Below are positions 25,176 through 34,800 of a stretch of 51,448 bases of DNA, in pieces (the stretch's first letter is position 1; every line of letters starts with the position of its first letter). Source of the stretch: Desulfobacula sp. (lineage in GTDB: Bacteria > Desulfobacterota > Desulfobacteria > Desulfobacterales > Desulfobacteraceae); assembly GCA_018645325.1 (NCBI GenBank), contig JABGOU010000027.1:1-51448 (forward strand), written 5' to 3'. Below the pieces are notes generated by a model. That model ran no database searches. It was not told the DNA's origin and worked only from the letters and a program-made list of their open reading frames with translations. The position numbers were made by a program, and so were the translations under genes.

Positions 25176-25305
25176 AAAACTTTTTGACTCCCATACAATC
25201 ATTGCCCTTCTTTGATTTTCACAACTATCTTTTTTTATGGATTCTATAAAAAAAATATTTATTTCATTATTAATCATCACCATTTCATTAATATTAAATT
25301 ATTGA

Positions 25306-25332
25306 TTGACAAGGACAATTTTGCATTATACT
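25306..25332 (+). promoter_or_regulatory. Candidate promoter of the hys operon
   Basis: TTGACA (25306-25311) and TATACT (25327-25332) are separated by 15 bp, slightly short for sigma70. A further TATAAT is at 25416-25421 without a good -35. Either could drive hysB, whose start is at 25476. Confidence 0.35.
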
Positions 25333-25475
25333 TACTCTAAATCATATTTGGCACAATGTAAAGTTGGCATATTTCGCACAAATGTTTACCCTCTCTCTTT
25401 GATAGGGAGGGCTGATATAATAGTCACACAAGAGTAATAATGTATTTTGTTTTTAACAGCATATAGGAGGTGCCC

Positions 25476-26432
25476 GTGAAAGACAAAGAAATGTTGATGA
25501 ATTGTCAACAAAAGAAAACAGGGGTTTCCAGGAGGACTTTTTTGAAAACCCTTACCGGTACAGCTGCCGGAATCGGCTTTTCTCAGGTGTTTAACCCTGC
25601 TTTTGTTTCAGCACTTGAAAAGGCTCTTGAAACCCATCCGGTTCTCTGGGTCCAGGGGCAAGGCTGCACAGGGTGTTCAGTTTCCTTGTTAAACAGTGTT
25701 GATCCATCCATCGCAGATGTACTTCTTAAAGTTATCAGCCTTCAGTTCCATCCCACAGTGATGGCCAGTGAAGGCGAGACTGCCCTGGAAAACCTTTACC
25801 ACATTGCAGAAAAATATAAAGGAAAATTCTCTTTAGCAGTTGAAGGTGCCATTCCAATGGCGGCAAATGGGAAATACTGTGTAGTTGGAGAGCTTGACCA
25901 CAAAGAAATTACTATGGTTGACATTGTAAAAGACCTAGGTGCAAAAGCAGGAAGTGTTCTATCTGTGGGAACCTGCGCCGCATATGGCGGTATTCCAGCT
26001 GCCAAAGGCAATCAAACCGAGGCAGTTGGTGTAATGGATTTCTTTAAACTTTATGGCATTAAAACTCCAGTTGTCAATATCCCCGGATGTCCTTCACATC
26101 CTGACTGGATTGTCGGATCCATTGCTCACCTGCTGACAAAAGGCCTGCCCGAACTGGATGACGATGGACGTCCCGTTGTTTTCTTTGGAGAGAATATCCA
26201 TGACAACTGCTCTCATGTTGAAGAGTATGACAATGGCATCATGTCTGCCGGACTCTCTGATGCCAAGGGCTGTCGTATGGATCTTGGGTGCAAAGGTCCG
26301 GATACATATGCTGACTGTTACAAAAGAAAATGGAACAGCGGTCTGAACTGGTGTGTGGACAATTCTGTCTGTATTGGTTGTGTTGAACCGGGATTCCCGG
26401 ATGCATCATCACCCTTTTATGAACCCGCATAA
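25476..26432 (+). CDS. hysB: Periplasmic [NiFeSe] hydrogenase small subunit
   Basis: The Fe-S subunit of the exported hydrogenase. A Tat signal (SRRTFLKTLTGTAAG) precedes WVQGQGCTGCSVSLLN, the proximal cluster site. GTCAAYGGIPA, NIPGCPSHPDWI and the C-terminal cysteines (C-R-M-D-LGCKGP, CIGCVEPGFPD) bind the other clusters. The start is taken as GTG 25476, with AGGAGG 5 nt upstream; a GTG at 25470 overlaps that site. The absence of a hydrophobic C-terminal anchor suggests a soluble or otherwise attached periplasmic enzyme. Confidence 0.93.
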   Translation: MKDKEMLMNCQQKKTGVSRRTFLKTLTGTAAGIGFSQVFNPAFVSALEKALETHPVLWVQGQGCTGCSVSLLNSVDPSIADVLLKVISLQFHPTVMASEGETALENLYHIAEKYKGKFSLAVEGAIPMAANGKYCVVGELDHKEITMVDIVKDLGAKAGSVLSVGTCAAYGGIPAAKGNQTEAVGVMDFFKLYGIKTPVVNIPGCPSHPDWIVGSIAHLLTKGLPELDDDGRPVVFFGENIHDNCSHVEEYDNGIMSAGLSDAKGCRMDLGCKGPDTYADCYKRKWNSGLNWCVDNSVCIGCVEPGFPDASSPFYEPA

Positions 26433-26475
26433 CACAATTATCCGAAACTTTTTTAAACCTTAAGGAGGTTTTATT

Positions 26476-27987
26476 ATGGCAGGCTGTAAACCACAAGCGG
26501 CTCCAATCGCAGCCGGAAAAAAAATTAAGGTTGCCATTGATCCAGTTACCAGGATTGAGGGACATCTTAAAGTAGAAGTTGAAATAAAAGATGGTGTTGT
26601 ATCAGATGCAAGAGTATTTGGTGGCATGTACCGCGGTTTTGAACAAATATTGATCGGCAGGGATCCAAGGGATGCTTCCCAGATTACCCAGAGGATCTGC
26701 GGTGTTTGCCCGACTGCTCATGCAACTGCATCTGCACTGGCACTCGATGATGCATTCAATGTTAAATTGACCAAAAACGGCAGAATTGCAAGAAACCTGA
26801 TTTTAGGCGCCAATTACCTTCAATCTCATATTCTTCATTTCTATCATCTTGCTGCGCTGGACTATGTCAATGGTCCTGATGTTGCTCCATTTATTCCAAG
26901 ATATGCAAAAAATGATATTCGTGTACCTAAAGACATTAACGACGTTGCTGTGGGTCAATATCTTGAGGCCCTTGAAATGAGAAAAATCTGCCAGGAAATG
27001 ATAGCACTTCTTGGTGGGAAAATGCCCCATGTTCAGGGTATTGTTGTGGGTGGAACAACAGAGATCCCAACAAGAGAAGCGTTAAATGCCTATGCAGAAC
27101 GTTTCAAAAAAGTCAAAAAATTTATCCTGGAAAAATATGTCCCCATTGTTTACCTGCTTGCAGGACCCTATGGAGATCTCTTAAAAACCGGTGGCGGTTA
27201 TCAAAACTGTGTGGCTTGGGGAGTATTTCCCATGGATGATGCAGGCAATACACTTCTGAAAAGAGGGGTTTATACGGATGGTAAAGATTATCCGGTTGAT
27301 ACGGCACTCATCAAAGAGTATGTAAAATATTCTTATTTTGATGATTCTACAACGGGTTTGAACCCAACCCAGGGAAAAACCATACCTAACCCAGACAAAA
27401 AAGGTGCATACAGCTTTATCAAAGCACCCAGATACAATGGCAAACCCCACGAAGGAGGCCCTCTTGCAAGAATGTGGGTCACCAATCCTGAACTGTCTAA
27501 AATCGGTCAGGAAAAACTGGGTGTAAAAAACCTTCGTGATATTGGAGATGCCGCGTTCTCAATTCTCGGCAGGCATGTTGCCAGAGCAGAGGAGACCGTC
27601 ATGGTTGCTGATGCTGTTGAACAATGGATTGGGGAAGCAGTCCCGGGAAAAGAAACTTTTATTCCCGTTCCAATTCCGGATTCCGCAGAAGGCCTTGGGC
27701 TTACAGAAGCACCCCGGGGAGCTCTTCTTCACTACATTGACATTAAAGATAAAAAGATTGCAAATTACCAGATAACGTCGGCAACTATCTGGAATGCAAA
27801 TCCAATGGATGATATGGGTCAGAGAGGACCAATGGAACAGGCGCTTATTGGGGTTCCTGTCCCTGATCCTGAAAACCCGGTGAATGTGGGGCGGTTGATA
27901 CGCTCCTTTGACCCCTGACTGGGATGTGCCGTCCACGTGCTGGACGCAGACACAGGCAGAAAAATTAAAGTAGAAATTCCATTATAA
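26476..27987 (+). CDS. hysA: [NiFeSe] hydrogenase large subunit, selenoprotein (UGA at 27916-27918 read as Sec)
   Basis: The catalytic subunit. The N-terminal Ni motif is RICGVCPTAH. A conventional call stops at SFDP; reading the TGA as Sec gives DP-Sec-LGCAVH plus a 16-residue tail to a TAA, 503 residues in total. This is exactly the [NiFeSe] signature, with Sec replacing the first Cys of the C-terminal CxxC that binds nickel. The start has AAGGAGG ideally placed. It has no signal peptide of its own and is co-exported with HysB through the Tat pathway. The tail after His is cleaved by the protease encoded next. Confidence 0.95.
27916..27946 (+). promoter_or_regulatory. UGA codon plus SECIS of hysA
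   Basis: After the UGA, CGTCCA (27930-27935) pairs perfectly with TGGACG (27941-27946) around the loop CGTGC, with G at its second position. The loop begins 18 nt after the UGA (17 intervening nt), the same spacing as in hgcB. Confidence 0.8.
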
Positions 27988-28014
27988 CTTAAATTTATCT
28001 TTACCTGAATACCT

Positions 28015-28043
28015 GAGGGGATGAATTTTTCATCCCCTCTTTT
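28015..28043 (+). terminator. Rho-independent terminator after hysA
   Basis: Perfect 11-bp stem GAGGGGATGAA (28015-28025) / TTCATCCCCTC (28029-28039) with a 3-nt loop, followed by TTTTG. It lies between hysA and the protease gene, so the protease would be made from readthrough or its own promoter at a lower level. Confidence 0.8.
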
Positions 28044-28133
28044 GTTTGCATAATAACCCTTATTTTGCTATCAGCATCAACTGAACAATCAACATCAATT
28101 AAAAAATGGCATGAAATGGAAATTTTACCCAAA

Positions 28134-28607
28134 ATGAAAAAATTATTAGTTTTAGGTGTTGGAAATATCCTCCTGATGGATGAAGGTATTGGAGTCCATG
28201 CCGTTCATGAATTCTGGAAGAAAAAAAAAGAATTTGATGAAACTCTGGTAAATTTTGTAGACGGGGGAACCTTTACCCAGGATATATTTTATCTATTTGA
28301 AGAATACCAGCACGTTCTTGTGCTGGATATTGTAAGGGCAGGGCATGAACCCGGTACCATCTACAGCCTTGATGAAGATGAGCTGGTCAGGAACAAGAAA
28401 CAGATGTTGTCACTTCATGATATCGATCTTTTGGATTCCCTTGATATGGCCCGGCTGAGAGGACACAGGCCAACATTAAAAATAGTGGGTATTGAGCCTG
28501 AAAAAATTGACTGGGGAACCCAAATGACCCCTGCCCTTGTCAAAGCCTTTCCTGCATTCATGAAAGTGGCTGAACAACACATTAAAAAACTTCTCAATAA
28601 AATATAA
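28134..28607 (+). CDS. hysD: Hydrogenase maturation endopeptidase for HysA
   Basis: A HycI/HyaD-type protease. GVGNILLMDEGIGVHAV carries the Ni-sensing Glu; FVDGGTF and VLDIVRAG are the later blocks with the Asp/His ligands. The start at 28134 places LLVLGVGN at the usual N-terminal position; ATG 28116 and a long TTG-started frame from 28065 are alternatives, and none has a good ribosome site. About 157 residues. It lies just downstream of hysA and probably processes it. It is distinct in sequence from the protease in the mvh operon. Confidence 0.85.
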   Translation: MKKLLVLGVGNILLMDEGIGVHAVHEFWKKKKEFDETLVNFVDGGTFTQDIFYLFEEYQHVLVLDIVRAGHEPGTIYSLDEDELVRNKKQMLSLHDIDLLDSLDMARLRGHRPTLKIVGIEPEKIDWGTQMTPALVKAFPAFMKVAEQHIKKLLNKI

Positions 28608-28956
28608 ATTTTCATAAAAAACATTGAAAAACTCAAATTGAATTTAAGAAATCTATGAAACCTGCCATGTTGCAACATTCTGCTCTATACACATTTGAAG
28701 ATATGCCAACTAAAATATATTTCTCATAAATTTTGCACAATAATTGTATCCAGCCCTGTATATCGCGGTTTTGTATTGCACTCTCAAATTTAAAAATCAC
28801 ACTTTTTTTTGGTATTTACATTTGATTTGAAAAAAATTATTGATATAATCTATTTATAGTTTGGGTGATAAAATCGGTGCTTACCCTTTAATAACAAGCA
28901 TTATGGGATTTGACCGACAAGGCATTCAAACAAAATCATTTTTTTTAGGAGGCATC
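28608..28956. other. Intergenic region with nothing recognised
   Basis: A 349-bp A+T-rich gap between the protease gene and the small exported protein gene. Frames within it are open by chance up to the AGGAGG at 28949. No RNA motif or repeat was seen. Confidence 0.5.
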
Positions 28957-29325
28957 ATGAAAAAATTATTTATAATAGCTGCTTTGGCATGGATGGTGGC
29001 CGCAACATCGTGTGTCTGGGCTGCCGAAGACCTATCAAGGTCAAATTCCATTAGAATGCAAAACATTATTTATGGAGCAACAATTGACAGTAAAGCCTCC
29101 TTTTATCAAAAACGAATTTATCTGGTTGATTCTGAATTTAAGATATTGTCCGACATCGGCAATGATGCCGTAAAGAAAATTTCATTTTTAAAAGCCTACA
29201 GGCAAAAGCTTATAGGAAATATGGCTGCTAAAAATGTAAAACTAAACACCACCCATATGAATTCTTTTTTAGGAACCAAGATACATAATATAAGCGCCAG
29301 CATAGAAGCTTATTCTACAGAATAG
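28957..29325 (+). CDS. Small exported protein of unknown function
   Basis: A 122-residue protein with a clear signal peptide (KKLFIIAALAWMVAATSCVWA). The mature part has about 100 mostly helical, basic residues with no recognised motif and no cysteine after the signal. The start at 28957 has AGGAGG 4-5 nt upstream; the frame also opens at 28861 but lacks a site there. It is followed by a strong terminator and so is a single-gene unit between the hys operon and MITE copy B. I do not recognise the family. Confidence 0.75.
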   Translation: MKKLFIIAALAWMVAATSCVWAAEDLSRSNSIRMQNIIYGATIDSKASFYQKRIYLVDSEFKILSDIGNDAVKKISFLKAYRQKLIGNMAAKNVKLNTTHMNSFLGTKIHNISASIEAYSTE

Positions 29326-29395
29326 TTAAGACCTTCGATCTTCCCTGTTTCTGCTCCTGACCCTAACACCAGTCAGGGCAGTTACTTTTCAACCC

Positions 29396-29441
29396 AAACA
29401 GCCTTGATTCATGTCCCCATATGAATCAAGGCTGTTTGTTT
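29396..29441 (+). terminator. Rho-independent terminator after the small exported protein
   Basis: A perfect 17-bp stem AAACAGCCTTGATTCAT (29396-29412) / its complement (29421-29437) with an 8-nt loop is followed by GTTTT. It would serve the gene ending at 29325. Confidence 0.88.
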
Positions 29442-29541
29442 TAAAATGTTTAATCGCCTTTCTAAAATCCAAAAAATCCCTACTCCAGCCAAATTTTCTC
29501 TAAATACCTCTAACCGGCAAACATAAATATTTAAAATAATA

Positions 29542-29677
29542 TGTAATTGTTCAGCCCGTAAAAAAAATTATCCCCAAAGCCCTGTCTGATTGATATTTGC
29601 AGGAGGTTAAGCGTTTAGCATCGAAACAAATATTCATCAGACAGGGCGGTTTCAAGCGTAAGAGCTGAATAATTACA
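29542..29677. repeat. MITE-like palindromic element, copy B
   Basis: A 136-bp second copy of the element at 25039, with about a dozen base differences and in the same orientation. The terminal inverted repeats TGTAATTGTTCAGC / GCTGAATAATTACA are intact. It is flanked by ATAATA on both sides (29536-29541 and 29678-29683), a separate 6-bp target duplication, so it inserted independently of copy A. Confidence 0.88.
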
Positions 29678-29709
29678 ATAATATTTATATTGACAGATCA
29701 ATTAAAATT

Positions 29710-30426
29710 ATGGTCTATTTTGTTGAGCATAGTTTGCACAGTTTGCACAACTCATTAAAATTAGGCCAAGTTGCAGTGAAAACATACCATAGCCATACTG
29801 AAATCAAAATATTTAAAACTGTATCATTAATCAGCTTGATTATCTTTCTGGCTTTTGGAAAAGTTGATGCTGACATATCCGATCCAGGTATCTGGCAGCA
29901 AATTCATACTGAGAATACAATCCTCTATTTTCAGAGTGTGGATGATTTATACCAATTCGACACCCTGATAAATTATGAATTGAATTGTCAAAAAGATGAG
30001 AAAATAATAGATCATAAAGTTATTTCAAATCCGGAGCACACCATTTCCAGAAAAATAGACTCCTTGTTCCGGCGGTCTCAAAATATTCTTGAGATGCAGG
30101 GATTTACAAATAAAATCATTATTAAAATATTCAAGAACAAAAAACAATTGAACCATGCGTTTTACAACCTTTATAAAAAAGAATGTAATGCAAGGGCGTG
30201 GTATACCCATGAAAAACTAACTGTCTATATTCAATTGGATGATCTTAACGAAGGAATGCTTGCCCATGAATTTGCCCATGCAATTGTTGACCATTTTATG
30301 ATCGTTCCACCTCCTGGCAAATCTGCAGAAATTCTTGCAAGGTATGTGGACACCCACCTCCACCTCCATGCAGACAAACCACAAAGAGTCCATAACCCGC
30401 ATATCAATGGGTATTCCATCAAATAA
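29710..30426 (+). CDS. Membrane-anchored or exported zinc-peptidase-like protein
   Basis: A hydrophobic segment (TVSLISLIIFLAFG, about residues 37-50) that could be a signal or anchor is followed by about 185 residues ending in a gluzincin-like motif AHEFAHAIVDHF (HExxH, about 199-210). The topology resembles peptidase_MA-like proteins. A third zinc ligand (Glu) may be the E of GKSAEILARYVD. The listed ATG has no obvious ribosome site, so the start may be later. Its promoter may lie in or beside MITE copy B, which ends 33 bp upstream. Family assignment is tentative. Confidence 0.65.
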   Translation: MVYFVEHSLHSLHNSLKLGQVAVKTYHSHTEIKIFKTVSLISLIIFLAFGKVDADISDPGIWQQIHTENTILYFQSVDDLYQFDTLINYELNCQKDEKIIDHKVISNPEHTISRKIDSLFRRSQNILEMQGFTNKIIIKIFKNKKQLNHAFYNLYKKECNARAWYTHEKLTVYIQLDDLNEGMLAHEFAHAIVDHFMIVPPPGKSAEILARYVDTHLHLHADKPQRVHNPHINGYSIK

Positions 30427-30517
30427 CACGAAATCATACTGTGACCTGTAATGATTTGATCTAAAGATTTTTTTTGACAAAGGTTTATTGCCGGAAAAGA
30501 CTTTGCTTTCCTTGGTT

Positions 30518-31864
30518 TTATTTAAGACCGACCATTGCCAGATCATCACCCAGGTATTTGCGTTCATTTTCCCCAAGGACTCCCATTGACAGACATAAAA
30601 TTGTCCATAAATGTATGGTCTTAAACCTTGCGTCATAATAATGACTCAAGTCCATTATCTGGCTGTGGCAGTTATTACAGGGCGTAATGCAATAATCGGC
30701 TTCAGTCTCGAGGATCTGATCAAGTTTAATCTTTCCATATGACAGTCTTTCTTCTTTAAAATCTGTCAGGATGGCACCGCCACCTCCACCACAACAATAA
30801 TTATTGGACCGGTTTGGATACATATCAATAAAATTTTCTTCTCCCACTGCCTCCTTCACAACAAACCTGAGCTCATCGGCAATAAAATCCCCATAGCTTT
30901 TTCTAACCAACTGACATGGATCTTGAATTGTGAATTTAATTTTTTTATCCGAATTCCAGTCAGAATTCACCTTCAGTCTTCCATTGCGTATCCAGTCAGC
31001 ATAATATTCAATTATACTTTTAACTTCAAAAGAATGGTCTATTTTAAATTTTTCTAGCCCCTGCCTGGTTGCAAGAAAATCATGGCCGCATTCTGTATTT
31101 ACCAGAACTTTACACCCCAGTTGTTCAACAACCTCTGCTTTTTTTCTGAGTATTTTTTCCCAGGCTGCATCATCGGCAAGTAAATAACCAAAATTTTCCG
31201 CTGCCCATCCTTTAGATCCATACGTCCAGTCAGCTCCTGCAAGGCTCAGTATCTTCCACAAGGGCGGCATTTCCAGTGGTTCTGTTAAAGGCATGCTTGA
31301 ATTCTGGGTTAAAAAGAGCCTGGCATATTTCTCATCCATTGGAACTTTGAGTTCTTCAAATCCCTGCTGTGTTTGCCTTACGTCATCTACGATATCCTCT
31401 ACAATAAATTTCCAGTCCGCAACACTGATTCCCGCAGTAGAACAAGTATCAGTTTTAAGAGATCTTTCACAGTCATCTACAATACCCCGGGGCCTTTTTC
31501 CCTTTGGCCACTGACTCCGAATAATGGAAACCAGTAGTGGGATATCAACCTTCATGGGGCAGACATGGACACAGCGCTCACATGTCGTACATATCCATAC
31601 CCAGTCGCAGGCCATGATCTCTTCATCCATACCCAAAGAAACCATACGTACAAATTTTCTTGGATCCATTCCTGCAAGACAGCTGGCCGGACATCCGGAT
31701 GAACATGCGCCACAATTAAAACAAAAATTCAGATCCCCGCCTTTGGGCAGCATGGACATAACAAAATCCTTAAGAATATTCCTGCTTCCAATGCCTAACT
31801 CGACCGGGGCAACCCTTATGATCCTTTCTTCAATACTCGAATTATTTTGATTAATTGCCGCCAT
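30518..31864 (-). CDS. HdrC/HdrB-like Fe-S oxidoreductase (CCG-domain protein)
   Basis: A 448-residue cytosolic protein. N-terminal [4Fe-4S] motifs CFNCGACSSGCPAS and CTTCERCVHVCP correspond to HdrC. The C-terminal CCG-type domain (NTECGHDF, DPCQLVRKSYGD, YCCGGGGG, CNNCHSQIMD) corresponds to HdrB-type non-cubane cluster sites. Similar fusions accept electrons from HdrA and reduce disulfides or other acceptors. It starts 35 bp after the hdrA stop and is the last gene of the hyp-hdr transcription unit. In sulfate reducers the acceptor is usually unknown. Confidence 0.88.
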   Translation of the reverse strand: MAAINQNNSSIEERIIRVAPVELGIGSRNILKDFVMSMLPKGGDLNFCFNCGACSSGCPASCLAGMDPRKFVRMVSLGMDEEIMACDWVWICTTCERCVHVCPMKVDIPLLVSIIRSQWPKGKRPRGIVDDCERSLKTDTCSTAGISVADWKFIVEDIVDDVRQTQQGFEELKVPMDEKYARLFLTQNSSMPLTEPLEMPPLWKILSLAGADWTYGSKGWAAENFGYLLADDAAWEKILRKKAEVVEQLGCKVLVNTECGHDFLATRQGLEKFKIDHSFEVKSIIEYYADWIRNGRLKVNSDWNSDKKIKFTIQDPCQLVRKSYGDFIADELRFVVKEAVGEENFIDMYPNRSNNYCCGGGGGAILTDFKEERLSYGKIKLDQILETEADYCITPCNNCHSQIMDLSHYYDARFKTIHLWTILCLSMGVLGENERKYLGDDLAMVGLK

Positions 31865-31899
31865 TTTAATTTTTTATTCAAATCCTCATAGTATTTTGT

Positions 31900-34800
31900 T
31901 TATATCTCACCTGTATTAACGGCTGCGCATACTTGTGCTCTGAGCTGTTCCAGAGTAAATCCATGGACCATAATTCCATCGTTTGGACATGTTGCAGCAC
32001 AAAGGCCACACCCTTGACACAGGGCCGGATCAGTGACAACTTTGACATTGCGCTGGCCTTTTTGCCCATCCTTTGCAGTAATCGACAGGGCATTAAACGG
32101 GCAAACATCAATGCAAAGCGCACAGCCATCACAATTGTCTGTAACAAAACATTTAATGGCTTCTGATTTGATCTCTTCTCTCAACAACAGTGATGATACC
32201 CTGAAAGCCGCAGCCCTGGCTTCTTCAATTGATTCGTCCAAAGGTTTGGGATAGTTGCAGATTCCGGCAAGAAACAGACCTGCCACAGACAAATCCACAG
32301 GCTTGAGTTTGGGATGTGCCCCATTGAAAAATCCATCTGAGCTCACGCTAAACTTAAAAAACTCTGCAATATGTTGATTATCACGGCTAATGACTCCTGT
32401 TGCCAGTGCCAGATAATCCGCCCTGATCCTTACCGGCCTTCGGACAATGGGATCAAATACCTCAATTGTCAAAAGGCCTTTTTCTTTTCTAACCTTTGGT
32501 TTTCTTATGGTTTCATACCGGATAAATATAACCCCAAGATTCCTTGCCTCGCTGTAATGTTCCTCCCACTCACCATAGGTTCTGATTTCCCGGTAAATAA
32601 TATAAACCTTAATATCCGGATTTATCTTTTTCAACTTAATAGCAGCCTTAACAGAATGGACGCAGCATATCCTGCTGCAATAGGGCCTTTCAGGCTCCCT
32701 GGAACCCACACATTGGATAAAAACAATACTTTGGGCAATATTTACTTCATTTTGATGGAAAAGAACCTTTCTATCAAATTCCAACTGGGTCATCACCCTT
32801 GGTTCCTCACCATAAAGGTAATCTTCAGGAACTGCTTCTTTACCCCCAGTGGCCATTATTGAAGCACCAAAATCGATTTGTTCAATTTCCCCGGCAATAT
32901 TGAGAACTCCTTTAAAATTTCCAACAGACCCTGAAACCGATTCCAGGGTTGTCTTTCTATAAACTTTAATTTTTTTACTCTGGCTCACCTTTTTGATAAG
33001 ATCTTCGATAAGAAAAGGAACATTTTCTCCCTCAAAACTGGTTTCAAGATTCAGGGCATTACCACCCAGGGTATTACTTTTTTCGATCAGTATGGTTTCA
33101 ATCCCCAGTTGGGCAAGGGTAAGGGCACTGTCAATACCCACTACACCGCCGCCCACGACCAGGGCTTTTTGAACTAACTTTATCCGATCCTGCTTAAGCG
33201 GATAATTATAGATAACTTTGGCAATTGCCATACGAACCTGGTCTTTTGCTTTTTGGGTCGCACTCTTTGACTCTTGTTGATGTACCCAGGAATTTTGATT
33301 CCTGATATTAGCCATCTCTACCATAAATCCGTTCAAACATGCATTTTTTAAAGTTTCCTGGAACATGGGCTCATGAGTTCTTGGGGTACATGCTGCAATA
33401 ACGATTCTGTTCAAACCAAATTCATGAATTCTTTCCATAATACTTTCCTGGGCATCGGCGGAACAGGAAAAAAGATTATTTTCAACATATGCCACATATG
33501 GTAGTTTGGCTGCATATGCAACAACCTGATCCACATCAACAATACCGGCAATGTTCACACCGCATGAGCATACAAACACCCCCACCGAAGGTTTCTCTTC
33601 AAGAATATCACGTTCATCAGGATAGGTTTTTATTTTTGTAAGGGACCCTCTCTGATCTGCAAGCAACCTAGCAACAGAGGCAGCTGCTGCTGCTGACTGC
33701 ACAACCGACCTTGAAATTGCTTTAGGAGAGTGAAATGCGCCGATTACATAGACCCCTTTACGACTGCTTACTATGGGTTCAAAGCAAGAAGTCTTTGCAA
33801 AATTATGGTGATCAAGCTCAATATCAAAAAGTCCGGCAAGATCTAAAACATCCTCTGGTGCTTCAAATCCAATGGAGAGGACAACCATTTCAAAAGTCTC
33901 AAAGATTAACTCACCTTTTTCAGTCATATATCTCATTCTGACTCCGGTGCCGTCTTTTCCAGGCTCCATGGTGTGGGGAATTGCTCTTACAAATTTGATT
34001 TTATCTTGTTTTGCTCTTTCAAAAAATTTTTCCGATTCCTTACCCTGGCTTCTTAAATCAGTAAAAAAAATCGTTCGTTCAAGGGTCAGACCCTTGGTAT
34101 GTTCCAAAGATGCCATGCTCTGTTTTACTGCAGACATACAACAGATATTCGAGCAATATGAATTCCCGCAATTATTCTGATTTCGCGAACCCACACATTG
34201 CAGCCAGGCTATTTTTCGGGGTTCTGTGTTATCCGAAGGCCTGAGAAGCTTACCTTTATTTGGTCCGCTGATTGAGAGGAGACGTTCGAATTCAAGACTG
34301 GTAACCACATCTTTTGAACGGTATCCGAAAAAATCGTGGACAGATGGATCAAAGGGTTTAAATCCCGGTGCAAGGATAACTGCACCCACTGTAATCGTAA
34401 TTATTTCTTGGGTCTGCTTAAAATTGATTGCCCCTGTAGGGCAAAATTTTTCGCAGGCTCTGCACTTTCCAAGAATAAAATAAATGCATGCTGATGGATC
34501 AATAGCATACTTCAGGGGCACAGACTGATCATATTTTATATATACTGCTTTTTTTTTATTAATACCGAAATTAAATTCGTCTTTAACATTAATCGGACAT
34601 TTTTGAGCACAGCTCCCACAGGCAATGCACTTGTCAATGTCAACATACCGGGGATTTTTTTGAACCTGAATATTAAAATTACCGACACTGCCCTGAACCT
34701 TGACAACCTGGGATAGTGTCAGCAATTCAATATTGAGATGACGATCGCAGTCCACAAGCTTTGGTAAAATGATACAGGAGGCACAATCATTGGTTGGAAA

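Noticed and set aside
25013-25283. Small reading frames across MITE copy A
   Set aside because: They are created by the palindrome and have no ribosome site or recognisable sequence.
25039-29677. A composite transposon made of the two MITE copies
   Set aside because: Each copy has its own target duplication, the copies are in the same orientation, and no transposase gene is present.
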